In this document: positions 17,867 through 26,929 of the stretch, in pieces | Layout: each line of letters starts with the position of its first letter | Numbering within the stretch: position 1 is the stretch's first letter | Assembly: GCA_041392475.1 (NCBI GenBank) | Contig: JAWKLZ010000001.1 | Span: 3,534,001 to 3,598,000, forward strand | DNA length: 64,000 nt | Origin: Chitinophagales bacterium | GTDB lineage: Bacteria > Bacteroidota > Bacteroidia > Chitinophagales > UBA2359 | Direction: 5' to 3' | Made by a program: the position numbers and the translations under genes | Notes under the pieces: model-generated | The model's input: only the letters and a program-made list of their open reading frames with translations | Databases searched by the model: none | What the model was told of the DNA's origin: nothing

Positions 17867-19060
17867 TTAATGATGATGTGGTTCTGCTACTGCTTGTCCA
17901 ATAAATACCGAAGCCAAAATAGCAAACACATACGCTTGTAGGGCTGCTACAAACAACTCCAACACGTTCATAAACAACATGAAAGCACTTGCTAAAATAG
18001 AAGTCCCCCAGCCAGCAGCATCTCCTCCCAAGTTGGCAATCAAGAAGATGATTCCCACCAAACTAAGAATAATGATGTGTCCTGCAGTCATGTTCGCAAA
18101 CAAACGAATCATCAAAGCAGCAGGCTTGATAAACATTGAAGCCACCTCAATCGGCACTAAAATGATTTTAACCCATCCAGGTACACCAGGAGGATTGAAA
18201 ATATGCGACCAATAATGCTTATTTGCAGAAGTCACAATGATGATAAAAGTAATCAATGCCAAAGCTCCTGTCACCATCAAATTACCAGTAGCATTTGGAC
18301 TACCAATAGGCGACATTAAACCCAACATATTACAAATCCAGATGAAAAAGAATAGAGTGAGCAAGAACGGAAAATATTTTTCCCACTTGTCTCCTACTCC
18401 TGGTTTTGCGATTTCATCGCGCACAAAAGTCACCAAAACCTCTATTAAGTTTTGAAATCCTTTTGGAGCACGCTGATTTTTCTTGTAAGACTTGGCAATA
18501 TATGTGAACAACAACATCATAATCAACGATGCCAATAGCATAGTAGCGACTACTTTGGTAATCGAAAAGTCATAGAAACTTGTTCGATCTGCCTCGTAAG
18601 CTTTGTTATTGTACAACACATAGCTTTCTGCCATCTCTTCTCCCGTAGCAAAACTCTCAACGATTTCTTTAGGCAGGACTTTATGTCCCAATACACTTAC
18701 CTCTACCGACTCTTGAGGAAAACTAGCATCATTCACATACTTCAATACTCCTTGATCCAACACATATCCCTTATAAGAGTTGTGTCCGTGATGGAAAACA
18801 CTTGATAAAAAGAAGTCGAAACCTTTTTCGGGATGGTAAACAATACAAGGTAGGGGAATAGAGATATCTCCTAATAAGTGCCACTCATTTGCATCTGCGA
18901 TATGGTGCATAATCATTTCACCAATATCCAGTTTCTTGTCTCCATCATGCCCATGATTATCTCCTGATGCATAACTATTCTGCCCAGAGAAAATCGTAAA
19001 AAACAGCAAAAACATTGCTAACAATCTGAATAACCGCATACTCTTCAAAATTTTAATCAT
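17867..19060 (-). CDS. atpB: ATP synthase Fo a subunit, with N-terminal extension
   Basis: 397 residues, much longer than the ~270 of E. coli. Residues 1-31 are a signal peptide (LFRLLAMFLLFFTIFSGQNSYA), followed by an extracytoplasmic His/Asp-rich segment to about 160, an arrangement known in Bacteroidota. The conserved membrane core follows, with the essential arginine in LMIRLFANM and the C-terminal helix VFAILASVFIGQAVAEPHHH. First gene of the operon, with a TACCTTTG -7 box about 55 bp upstream. No atpI is seen before it. Confidence 0.96.
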   Translation of the reverse strand: MIKILKSMRLFRLLAMFLLFFTIFSGQNSYASGDNHGHDGDKKLDIGEMIMHHIADANEWHLLGDISIPLPCIVYHPEKGFDFFLSSVFHHGHNSYKGYVLDQGVLKYVNDASFPQESVEVSVLGHKVLPKEIVESFATGEEMAESYVLYNNKAYEADRTSFYDFSITKVVATMLLASLIMMLLFTYIAKSYKKNQRAPKGFQNLIEVLVTFVRDEIAKPGVGDKWEKYFPFLLTLFFFIWICNMLGLMSPIGSPNATGNLMVTGALALITFIIIVTSANKHYWSHIFNPPGVPGWVKIILVPIEVASMFIKPAALMIRLFANMTAGHIIILSLVGIIFLIANLGGDAAGWGTSILASAFMLFMNVLELFVAALQAYVFAILASVFIGQAVAEPHHH

Positions 19061-19114
19061 GCACTTTGTGTAGTATAAGTATCCTTATAAAAAACTACTT
19101 TCATTTTCAGGCTG

Positions 19115-19122
19115 CAAAGGTA
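19115..19122 (-). promoter_or_regulatory. Putative -7 box of the atp operon
   Basis: TACCTTTG on the minus strand fits TAnnTTTG and lies about 55 bp before the atpB ATG. The -33 element is not clear. Confidence 0.5.
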
Positions 19123-19183
19123 CTGATTAAAAATTATAAAAAGAAAGTCCGTTTATTTTTTTATGTGATAGCTTACCCAAATT

Positions 19184-20692
19184 CTAAAACTCATACGCTC
19201 CCATATCAGGCATTTCATCCCGCAGTTTTCCATCTGCATCTAACTTTACTGCTTCAAAAGGAATGGTGTCACCTAGTAAAGCCACAAATTCACCTTGGGT
19301 CAAACCTTTACCAATAAGAGGAGAATTTGAGTTGGGGCGAAGGTCAAAACCATCAATATCGAAGAAATAATCCGCAAACAAAGTATCTTGTGCGCCAAAT
19401 TGTTCTTGAAAAAGGCAATTCATAAAAGCAGGGTTATCTCTTCCAATGGTAGTTCGCAACAAACAATTATTGAACTTCAAACCATAATTTGCACCTTCCA
19501 AAATAACCGTATCCTGTGCGATTTCTTCTTCAACTGCTGCCCCTAAACCATACAAGATGCTACTATAAAAACGTGTATCCATTTGATAAACTATTCCTGC
19601 CTGAGCATTTACATTATTCAACAGCAAAATAGGTTGCTCATGACCAATATAGCGGGTTGACGTATTCACAAACGTACAATGGGCAAACTTATAGCGACCT
19701 CCACGAGTGAGCAAGACATTGTTGAAGGCGCAGTTGTACACCACCGTATTGATTCCCAAAATAGTGTTATCGCTTCCAACAATTCCCCAGCCTACATCAC
19801 GAATCATACTGTTTTGAAGGGTTAGTGTGGCAGCTTGTGAGGGATTTCCTACATTATTGAAGGTATCCACCAATACTCCAAAAAGAGAATTGCGAATCAA
19901 TGCCCCATTGATAAAATTTTCTTTGCTTCCTGGACTGAATACGATTCCAAACCACTGCCCTGGTATTCGCTGATAAAACTCTGTTCCAAATTTACTATCC
20001 AATCGAGTACCTTGAAAACGCACCACATCTGCACTGTCCAATCCACCATTGATTTGTAGCGAACCTTTTACCACTAAGGCAGCTTGATTGTGTAAATACA
20101 CCCTCGTACCCGCTTCAATAGTCAATCGGCAGTCAGGAGCTACCACCAAACTATCGGTAATCACATACGGCAAATCTTTCGTCCAAGTTGTATCACAAAC
20201 AATTGCACCATTGGGCGCATCTGGCCCATAAAAATGAGCGTTTTGACCCCACGCCTGCAATCGCACTTTCTGTTCATTTCCATTGATGTTAAACAGTATA
20301 GAATCTTCTACCACGAAAGGCATGGCTTCGTTATTGGGATCCACGGTTACTTCTGCAAAAATATACAAACTGTCATTTGCCCATATTTCTACATCACGGG
20401 CATCAGTAGTTGGCGTGCCGTCCACATTGAGACGAAAAAAAGATGCATTTCCTCCCCCCAAACTAATTGCCGATACTACTACCCTCTTATCACTTCGGTT
20501 ATAAATCTTCAGTTCTTCGGTTGCAGAACCCATGGTTACGAACACAGTATCAAACTTTAGGGTATCTTTATCAAAATCCAGCATCGCATTGGGGTCATCC
20601 GATATCATTTCGTCTTTGGCACAAAAACTAAATATACTGCACACCAAAATGACCATCAATAAATAGCAATACTGCCGAATCCATTTTTTCAT
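19184..20692 (-). CDS. Lipoprotein with right-handed parallel beta-helix
   Basis: 502 residues. A type II signal peptide ends in a lipobox (SIFSFC, Cys about residue 24). An N-terminal immunoglobulin-like domain (about 40-150, LDFDKDTLKFDTVFVTMGSATEELKIYNRSDKRVVV) precedes a beta-helix region (about 180-440) with periodic NNVLLTRGGRYKFAHCTFVNTS-like turns. Such proteins are surface or periplasmic and often bind or cleave glycans, but no catalytic motif is recognisable. It lies about 120 bp upstream of the atpB gene in the same orientation; there is no evidence of functional linkage. Confidence 0.85.
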   Translation of the reverse strand: MKKWIRQYCYLLMVILVCSIFSFCAKDEMISDDPNAMLDFDKDTLKFDTVFVTMGSATEELKIYNRSDKRVVVSAISLGGGNASFFRLNVDGTPTTDARDVEIWANDSLYIFAEVTVDPNNEAMPFVVEDSILFNINGNEQKVRLQAWGQNAHFYGPDAPNGAIVCDTTWTKDLPYVITDSLVVAPDCRLTIEAGTRVYLHNQAALVVKGSLQINGGLDSADVVRFQGTRLDSKFGTEFYQRIPGQWFGIVFSPGSKENFINGALIRNSLFGVLVDTFNNVGNPSQAATLTLQNSMIRDVGWGIVGSDNTILGINTVVYNCAFNNVLLTRGGRYKFAHCTFVNTSTRYIGHEQPILLLNNVNAQAGIVYQMDTRFYSSILYGLGAAVEEEIAQDTVILEGANYGLKFNNCLLRTTIGRDNPAFMNCLFQEQFGAQDTLFADYFFDIDGFDLRPNSNSPLIGKGLTQGEFVALLGDTIPFEAVKLDADGKLRDEMPDMGAYEF

Positions 20693-20891
20693 AAATGTTG
20701 GAGATTAGAAATTAACTACTAATAAATATACTGAACGAATCTAACTAAGTTTTCGTAACACAAATGTAATGAGAAAAAGAGGATGAAACACAAAACCTTA
20801 TCGCAAGACTAATATTGAAACAAATCCAAGACAATCCTACCATAATGCTAAAATAAATTGGAAATCAAGTATTCACTATAAGCCCTTCCCT

Positions 20892-21677
20892 TCAAAGTCC
20901 AAGTGACTTCATCGTATCCTCATTGAAACCTCCAATTGGCAGCTTTTTATCCACTTGATATTTAAACAAGGCATCTTGCGTCTGTGGTGACAAAATGCCG
21001 TCTATATCGCCGGGATCATACCCTTTCCTCATCAAGGCTTGCTGTACTTGTTGAATGTCAATATTTGCTGTAGGTTTTGGCATTGGAGCTGGGTTGGATT
21101 TTGGAGGTACAAAACTGGAACTTTGATTCGTATTGGTTTCTTTTTTAGCTTCAATACTTTGCATCAATGCAACTTTTATATCTTCAGTCAAGCCCAAACC
21201 CTTTAAATTATTTTTACGCAAAAAAGTCTGGTAGGCAGTCCTTGTTCTGGGGCCTAATATCCCATCTACTACGCCTGCATCGAAACCTTTTTGGTTCAAA
21301 ACCTGCTGTAAAGTAGTTACATCAAAATCCATTCGTTTCACCCCTATTGCATTGAGTGTAGTAGCAGACCTGTCTCCTACTTTGATATTGTTATCTTGCT
21401 GAAAGGCAGTCAATGCACGAAGGGTTTCCGAAGTCATTTCCCCATTAACCCTCCCTGTCTGATAGTTATTCAAAAATAATATCACTTGAATCTTTTTGAT
21501 AATTTCGGTATCTTCATAAAGCAGTTTATCAGTGGCAGGTACAAATTTATTAATAGCTGGTACATCAGTATTTATAATGTCTTTTTTTGTTGTTTTTTGA
21601 TTAGTTGTTTTTGTACCTTTACAACTCCACAACATCAATAGCCCCCCTAAAAACAATACATAAACAAATTTATTCAT
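20892..21677 (-). CDS. Lipoprotein with three peptidoglycan-binding (PG_binding_1) repeats
   Basis: 261 residues. The signal peptide ends in a lipobox (LLMLWSCKG, Cys about 19). Three segments resemble PG_binding_1 repeats: about 62-110 (IIKKIQVILFLNNYQTGRVNGEMTSETLRALTAFQ), 115-165 (TTLQQVLNQKGFDAGVVDGILGPRTRTAYQTFL) and 205-258 (DIQQVQQALMRKGYDPGDIDGILSPQTQDALFKYQ). A linker rich in Pro, Asn and Ser precedes the last. It is probably an envelope anchor; no hydrolase domain is attached. Confidence 0.88.
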   Translation of the reverse strand: MNKFVYVLFLGGLLMLWSCKGTKTTNQKTTKKDIINTDVPAINKFVPATDKLLYEDTEIIKKIQVILFLNNYQTGRVNGEMTSETLRALTAFQQDNNIKVGDRSATTLNAIGVKRMDFDVTTLQQVLNQKGFDAGVVDGILGPRTRTAYQTFLRKNNLKGLGLTEDIKVALMQSIEAKKETNTNQSSSFVPPKSNPAPMPKPTANIDIQQVQQALMRKGYDPGDIDGILSPQTQDALFKYQVDKKLPIGGFNEDTMKSLGL

Positions 21678-21883
21678 AACAAATACGTTTGGTTTATCTC
21701 AAAATCAACTACGAAACTACTTTTTTTCTGTAAAAGAAACAATAATAAAATATGTGGCATAGTAGTTGATATTTTTGAAATGAATATTCAAATGCAATTT
21801 TTTTTTCAATTCATTAATTGATAAGAATTTATTTGCCCAACAAAATTAAATCGATCGTATCTATATTTTAATCCATCACACCG

Positions 21884-22327
21884 ATGAAAGAAAACAAAAC
21901 CGTTGAAATATTACTGGTTGAAGACAATCCTGGCGACGTAAGACTCACAAAAGAAGCCTTGAAAGAAGGAACGATTTCTTCTAACTTAAATGTAGTAATG
22001 GATGGTGCTGAAGCTATTTTATATCTACAAAAAGAAGGGAAATATGAGAATAAACCTCGTCCCGACCTAATTTTGTTGGACTTAAATCTGCCAAAAAAAG
22101 ATGGAAGAGAAGTACTTTCAACCATTAAGTCAGATAGTAGTTTAAAGCGAATTCCTGTGGTTGTACTGACAACCTCAAATGCTGAGACAGATATTTTGAA
22201 GGCCTATGATTTACATGCAAACTGCTATATCACAAAACCTGTTGACTTCAACAAATTTATTGAAGTCATTATTGCCATTGAACAATTTTGGCTGACAATG
22301 GTGCGACTACCTTCTGAGGTACAGTAA
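21884..22327 (+). CDS. Response regulator, Rcp1-like receiver
   Basis: 147 residues, receiver only. Acidic pocket LVEDNPGDVRL, phospho-acceptor Asp66 in DLILLDLNLP, switch Thr in VVLTTSN, and Lys in ITKPVDFNKF. The longer beta4-alpha4 region and NPGD motif are typical of Rcp1-type regulators that pair with phytochrome-like or hybrid kinases. It lies 70 bp upstream of the hybrid kinase and is likely part of the same relay. Confidence 0.93.
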   Translation: MKENKTVEILLVEDNPGDVRLTKEALKEGTISSNLNVVMDGAEAILYLQKEGKYENKPRPDLILLDLNLPKKDGREVLSTIKSDSSLKRIPVVVLTTSNAETDILKAYDLHANCYITKPVDFNKFIEVIIAIEQFWLTMVRLPSEVQ

Positions 22328-22397
22328 AATCAATCACACACATTCGTATTTAATATGGCTAAGCCCCAATAAGTACAAAACTTGAAATTTCAGTTAA

Positions 22398-24839
22398 ATG
22401 GAAAGAATTCAGATATTATTGATAGAAGACAACCCAGGAGATGCTAAACTGGTAGAAATTTTTCTTAGAGAATCTACTTCAATAGATTTTGACCTAGTTC
22501 ATGCTACACGCTTATCTGAAGGTTTGGAGCATGTCAAGCAAGGAAAACGCTTCGATATCATGCTATTGGACCTAAGCTTGCCTGATAGTTCTGGTTTTGA
22601 TACACTTACAAAGGCCATTAAAAATGTTCCTCATACAGTTTCGATTGTAGTACTCACAGGTTTGGATGATGAAAGCGTGGGTGTGAAAGCCGTAAAAATG
22701 GGCGCACAAGATTATTTGGTAAAAGGTCAAATTGACACCAGTTCGCTGACTCGCTCTGTATTGCACGCCATCGAGAGAAGGCGGATGCAATTGAAGGTAG
22801 AGGAAAGTGAAAAAAGGTTTCGCCACGTTTTTGAAGATTCACAAGATGCCATTTACATCACGACTCCAGAAGGTCAATTTTCTGACTTCAATCAGTCGCT
22901 CCTTAAAATGTTTGGTTATACGAGAGAAGAATTTACGAGCCTTACCAAAGAATCCTTATTTGATGACAAAGAATCTTTAGATATCTTCAATGAGGAACTG
23001 GAAAGAACGGGCGTAGTAAAAGATTTTGAAGCCAGACTGAAGCGAAAAAATGGTTCGGTATTGGATTGTTTGTTTACTTCAACTGCTTGGCGTTCGATTG
23101 ATGGGGAATTGACGGGTTATCACGGAATGATTCGAGATGTCACCATTCGAAAAAAAACACAAGAATTGGAGAAGGCTAAGCAAATAGCCGAACGTTCTGC
23201 AATGCTCAAGGGTCAGTTCTTAGACAATATGAGTCATGAGATTCGTACTCCTATGAATGTCGTGATTGGCATGACCCATTTATTGGAGCATACTGCTTTG
23301 ACCAATAAACAACAAGAATACATCCGTGCCTTGAAACTTTCTGCTGACAACTTATTGAAGTTGATAAACAGCATTCTTGATTTTTCTAAAATTGAAGCAG
23401 GTAAGTTGGAATTGGAATTGCAGCCGATTCGTATTCAAGATTTGATTCAAGATCTGGTGCAACAACACAAATACAAGGCAAAAGAAAACAAAATCAACCT
23501 TTTCACACAGTTGGATGTGAGTTTACCAGATAAAGTAATTGGCGATTCGGTTCGTTTGTATTCAGTACTTAACAATTTGGTAAGCAACGCCATCAAATAC
23601 ACCGATAAAGGAGAGGTATTGATACGTGTAGAAGTATTGGATGAATCGAGCGAATTTGCGGAAATCAAATTTTCGGTTAGAGATACAGGTATTGGTATTC
23701 CTGAAGACAAACAGGCTACTGTTTTTGAGAGTTTTGAACAAGCACATGGTGCTGCAAATAGAGGCGGTACGGGTCTAGGCTTGAGTATTGTCAAGAAGAT
23801 TGTAGAACTTTTCGGCGGTGAAATGGAATTGGAAAGTGAATATGGAAGAGGTTCTACCTTTAGTTTTCACATCAAGTTTGAGAAATACATTGAATCCGAA
23901 TACGCTGTTGTCACCAACGATTCTAAGGGCTCTAATGAGCGAGATGATTTGACGATGGTTTACACTTCTGACAACAACATCAAGCATGTGAGTTCAAAAG
24001 ATGTGGTGCAAGATGTGCGGGAGAAAATAGATATTTTGTTGGTCGAAGATCACAAACTCAATCAATTGGTTGCAACTGATTTGATTCACAAATGGTCACC
24101 CAATGTTAACCTACAAATTGCAGACAATGGTCGGATAGCAATTGACATGCTCCAAGAATTTTCGGCTTATGATGTCATTTTGATGGATATTTCGATGCCC
24201 GAAATGGATGGTTATGAAACCACTGAGTATATTCGCAATAAGTTTCCAAGCCCTACCAAGGATATTCCAATCATTGCGATGACAGCACACGCCTTCAAGA
24301 AAAATGCCCAGAAATGTTTTGACATGGGAATGGATGAATTTGTGGCGAAACCCATTGACCCTAATATTTTATATAAAAAATTGAACAAAATATTGGCGGA
24401 CAAATTGAGTGCGATTTCACAAGATTATGCTACAAACAAAGATGCTGCTCCTAAAATGGCACAAAAACCACAGACAAAATCTCCAAAAATCATCAACTTT
24501 GAGTACCTAGATACTTTGACAAGTGGACAGATAGACGTGAAAATCACCTTCTTGGAAACATTGATTCGAGATATGCCACAAGAAATTGCTACGCTGATGG
24601 GTGATTTTGAGCATCGAAATTGGGAGAAAGTCAAACAATCTGCTCACAAATTGAAGTCTACTTGTGGTTATTTGGGTTTGGCAGAAACAGTGGAATTGTG
24701 TCGAACAGTGGAAAATAATGCTTGGGAACAGAAAAATTTAGACGAGATAGGTGGTCAAATTAAAAAAATTGACGAAGTTTGTAGGATAGCTCATGAGCAG
24801 CTAAAAGATGAATTAGCCAATTTAACCCAATCGGCCTAA
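22398..24839 (+). CDS. Hybrid sensor kinase REC-PAS-HisKA-HATPase-REC-HPt
   Basis: 813 residues with the whole phosphorelay in one chain. An N-terminal receiver (3-125; Asp58 in IMLLDLSLP) is followed by a PAS domain (about 135-255, FRHVFEDSQDAIYITTPEG). HisKA carries His280 in MSHEIRTPMN. The HATPase has N, G1 and G2 boxes (LVSNAIKYT, DTGIGIPED, GGTGLGLSI). A second receiver (about 545-665) has Asp597 in VILMDISMPEMDG, and the C-terminal HPt domain has His750 in QSAHKLKSTCGYLG. No membrane segment, so it is cytoplasmic and receives its signal through the N-terminal receiver and PAS domain. The receivers at 21.9 and 25.0 kb flank it as likely input and output partners. Confidence 0.95.
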   Translation: MERIQILLIEDNPGDAKLVEIFLRESTSIDFDLVHATRLSEGLEHVKQGKRFDIMLLDLSLPDSSGFDTLTKAIKNVPHTVSIVVLTGLDDESVGVKAVKMGAQDYLVKGQIDTSSLTRSVLHAIERRRMQLKVEESEKRFRHVFEDSQDAIYITTPEGQFSDFNQSLLKMFGYTREEFTSLTKESLFDDKESLDIFNEELERTGVVKDFEARLKRKNGSVLDCLFTSTAWRSIDGELTGYHGMIRDVTIRKKTQELEKAKQIAERSAMLKGQFLDNMSHEIRTPMNVVIGMTHLLEHTALTNKQQEYIRALKLSADNLLKLINSILDFSKIEAGKLELELQPIRIQDLIQDLVQQHKYKAKENKINLFTQLDVSLPDKVIGDSVRLYSVLNNLVSNAIKYTDKGEVLIRVEVLDESSEFAEIKFSVRDTGIGIPEDKQATVFESFEQAHGAANRGGTGLGLSIVKKIVELFGGEMELESEYGRGSTFSFHIKFEKYIESEYAVVTNDSKGSNERDDLTMVYTSDNNIKHVSSKDVVQDVREKIDILLVEDHKLNQLVATDLIHKWSPNVNLQIADNGRIAIDMLQEFSAYDVILMDISMPEMDGYETTEYIRNKFPSPTKDIPIIAMTAHAFKKNAQKCFDMGMDEFVAKPIDPNILYKKLNKILADKLSAISQDYATNKDAAPKMAQKPQTKSPKIINFEYLDTLTSGQIDVKITFLETLIRDMPQEIATLMGDFEHRNWEKVKQSAHKLKSTCGYLGLAETVELCRTVENNAWEQKNLDEIGGQIKKIDEVCRIAHEQLKDELANLTQSA

Positions 24840-24960
24840 AAAGCTCAAATTCAGTTCCCAAATATAGGCTCAATAATAAGTATTTAACTATTTTTGTGAT
24901 TTGAATTTACCATTAAATTTTAACTAAACCTTATTCAAATATAAATACAATTTCATACCA

Positions 24961-25320
24961 ATGAAAATTATAGTTGTAGATGACGATGTCATTATGTTGC
25001 AGGCCATCAAAACGATGCTGACCAAAGAAGGTTACAAAGTTTTTGCGACAACAGATGCGGAAGATGCGCTGGAAACCATCCAAGAAGAAGATTTTGACTT
25101 GGTGATTTCGGATATTATGATGCCCTATATTTCAGGTATCGAACTCCTGAGTGCCATCAAGGCAGTGAACAAAAAAATTCCGATTATCATCGTGTCTGCC
25201 TTAGACCAAAAAGAGGTGATATTGACTGCTTTTCAAGAAGGAGCAGAGGATTTTGTGAAAAAACCCATTAGCTTGAGCGAATTGTTGCTGAGGGTGAAGC
25301 GGGTCTTGGGACAGGGTTAA
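24961..25320 (+). CDS. Single-domain response regulator
   Basis: 119 residues, receiver only: acidic pocket VVDDDVIM, phospho-acceptor Asp51 in LVISDIMMPYISG, switch Ser in IIIVSALD, and Lys in FVKKPISLSE. It follows the hybrid kinase by 120 bp in the same orientation and is a plausible target of its HPt domain. A 15-bp-stem terminator follows. Confidence 0.93.
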   Translation: MKIIVVDDDVIMLQAIKTMLTKEGYKVFATTDAEDALETIQEEDFDLVISDIMMPYISGIELLSAIKAVNKKIPIIIVSALDQKEVILTAFQEGAEDFVKKPISLSELLLRVKRVLGQG

Positions 25321-25338
25321 TAAAACTTCAAACTCAAA

Positions 25339-25397
25339 AAACAGAAGTTTTCCATATTAAGCACTGAATCTTTTTTATTCAAGGAAAACTTCTGTTT
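25339..25397 (+). terminator. Long-loop hairpin after the phosphorelay genes
   Basis: A perfect 15-bp stem AAACAGAAGTTTTCC / GGAAAACTTCTGTTT with a 29-nt loop, starting 18 bp after the receiver stop. A T-containing tail follows. Probably the end of the signalling transcript. Confidence 0.65.
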
Positions 25398-25585
25398 GAT
25401 TTTATTGACTCTACATGTCTACACATTATAAAATATCATAGCAAATTACCTATCTCCTCGTTACTTTCTCTCTCTCTATACAACCCGAAATAAGTTTTCA
25501 CATCAAAAATTCCGAGATAATCTCCAAATACACTGTTCGCATTAGAGGATATTTTTTGCTTAATTGAATGACATTGGTCTAAAGT

Positions 25586-26038
25586 CTAAGCAGCTTCTTC
25601 AATTTGCCATTTAATAACAAGCATTTTGCAGCCCAGATGTGTCAACACATAGCCATAACCATCCAAATTTTCTCGATTTTGCATATACTGAGACAGTTCA
25701 TCTACGTTCATTATTTCGTATTCAACGTTTTCATGTTGGCGTTGTGGCACTTCATTAAAATATTGTTTGACCCACTTCATCACCGTTACATGACTTACCC
25801 CCAAAATACGCTCAATTTGGCGATATCCCATTCCTTGAAGGTATAATTGAAGAGCTTTCACTACATAATAATCGTCTATTCGTTTTCCCATCTTATTGAC
25901 GGTAAAATGGTATTCGCAATCTTTGCACAAAAATCTTTGTCGGTCTTTTACGCGTCCACTCTTGATAATGTGTGCAGACTGACAACGAGGACATTGTGTT
26001 CCTACTTGTTTGATAACTTTCATTTGTTGTCCAACCAT
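25586..26038 (-). CDS. IS1-type zinc-finger/HTH protein, catalytic part missing
   Basis: 150 residues from the ATG at 26038. The frame is open upstream, but MVGQQMKVIKQ fits better. An InsA-like zinc ribbon (CPRCQS...KSGRVKDRQRFLCKDC, residues about 15-40) is followed by a helix-turn-helix (YLQGMGYRQIERILGVSHVTVMKWVKQY). The DDE domain breaks off about 30 residues after a first acidic motif (VDELSQYM), so no complete catalytic triad is present. No terminal inverted repeats were found around it. Either a decayed IS1-family transposase or a retained stand-alone DNA-binding protein. Confidence 0.75.
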   Translation of the reverse strand: MVGQQMKVIKQVGTQCPRCQSAHIIKSGRVKDRQRFLCKDCEYHFTVNKMGKRIDDYYVVKALQLYLQGMGYRQIERILGVSHVTVMKWVKQYFNEVPQRQHENVEYEIMNVDELSQYMQNRENLDGYGYVLTHLGCKMLVIKWQIEEAA

Positions 26039-26207
26039 AATACGTTTGTTTAATGTGTTTGTTGTTAGGCATATACTAAAATAGCAGTGCAAAGTTAAGA
26101 AAATCAACTAACAGTTGCTAGTGATTGAGTAAAAAATATTTTGGGTTTGTAGAAAATGTTTGTATATTCCCTTTAGCGAGGGGATTTTTAAAAATGATTT
26201 TAACCGT

Positions 26208-26885
26208 ATGAAAAATTTTAGCTTATGGACTTTATTGCTTGGGATGCTATTAGGAATCAATGTGTTTGGGCAATCAAATCTCGACGACTATTACAAAACA
26301 AGCCTACTGATGGGAGAAGAAGACCCTATACGTGACAAAGCAACTGCGATTTCTAATATTCAAAAATTGCAGAACGGCGCACTATTGGTGCGCTTGAAAA
26401 CTCGTCAAAATACTATTGATGCCTTCAAAAAAAATGGCTATTTAAAAATGGCAAACCAGGTAGAAATGGATCAAAAGGAAAAAAATAAAAAATTGATGGA
26501 TGCTTTTCGACAAAATTTTAATTTCTGCAAAGTCTATTTTTTTTATAGTGAGGATTCTAAAAAAATATTAGAAGAAACGTACGAAGGTATTTTCTTGAAT
26601 AAGAATTTAGAGAAAGATGCGGGAATTGTGCTGAAGGAAGATTTTATATTGACAGCAGAGGTTGGAAACATTGTCAAAGATCACATTTCAATGGATCCTG
26701 ATGGTACAGAATATGCCCCTAACTCAGGAATGTCAGAAAGCCTATTAATCATTAAAGATATTGAATTTCAACAGCTTCGCCGCCCATTCCCTTATTATGT
26801 GAAGGCGGAAGACCGCTTTATTGATAAAAAAGTAGCAAAACTCAATAAACGCTTACACCGCTTCCACGAATATTGGAATAAGTAG
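26208..26885 (+). CDS. Secreted protein of unknown function
   Basis: 225 residues from the ATG at 26208, which begins a clean signal peptide (MKNFSLWTLLLGMLLGINVFGQ). The upstream codons would disrupt it. The mature part is mostly charged and helical, with QVEMDQKEKNKKLMDAFRQNFNFCKVYFFYSEDSKKILE near the middle and a basic C-terminus (KKVAKLNKRLHRFHEYW). No family is recognised. It lies 45 bp before trkA, but trkA has its own -7 box. Confidence 0.75.
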   Translation: MKNFSLWTLLLGMLLGINVFGQSNLDDYYKTSLLMGEEDPIRDKATAISNIQKLQNGALLVRLKTRQNTIDAFKKNGYLKMANQVEMDQKEKNKKLMDAFRQNFNFCKVYFFYSEDSKKILEETYEGIFLNKNLEKDAGIVLKEDFILTAEVGNIVKDHISMDPDGTEYAPNSGMSESLLIIKDIEFQQLRRPFPYYVKAEDRFIDKKVAKLNKRLHRFHEYWNK

Positions 26886-26916
26886 CTTTTATCACCTATC
26901 TCTAAGTGATTATTTG

Positions 26917-26924
26917 TATTTTTG
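26917..26924 (+). promoter_or_regulatory. Putative -7 box directly before trkA
   Basis: TATTTTTG, with only five bases between it and the trkA ATG. If used, transcription would begin at or next to the start codon and the mRNA would be nearly leaderless. Confidence 0.45.
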
Positions 26925-26929
26925 CACTT

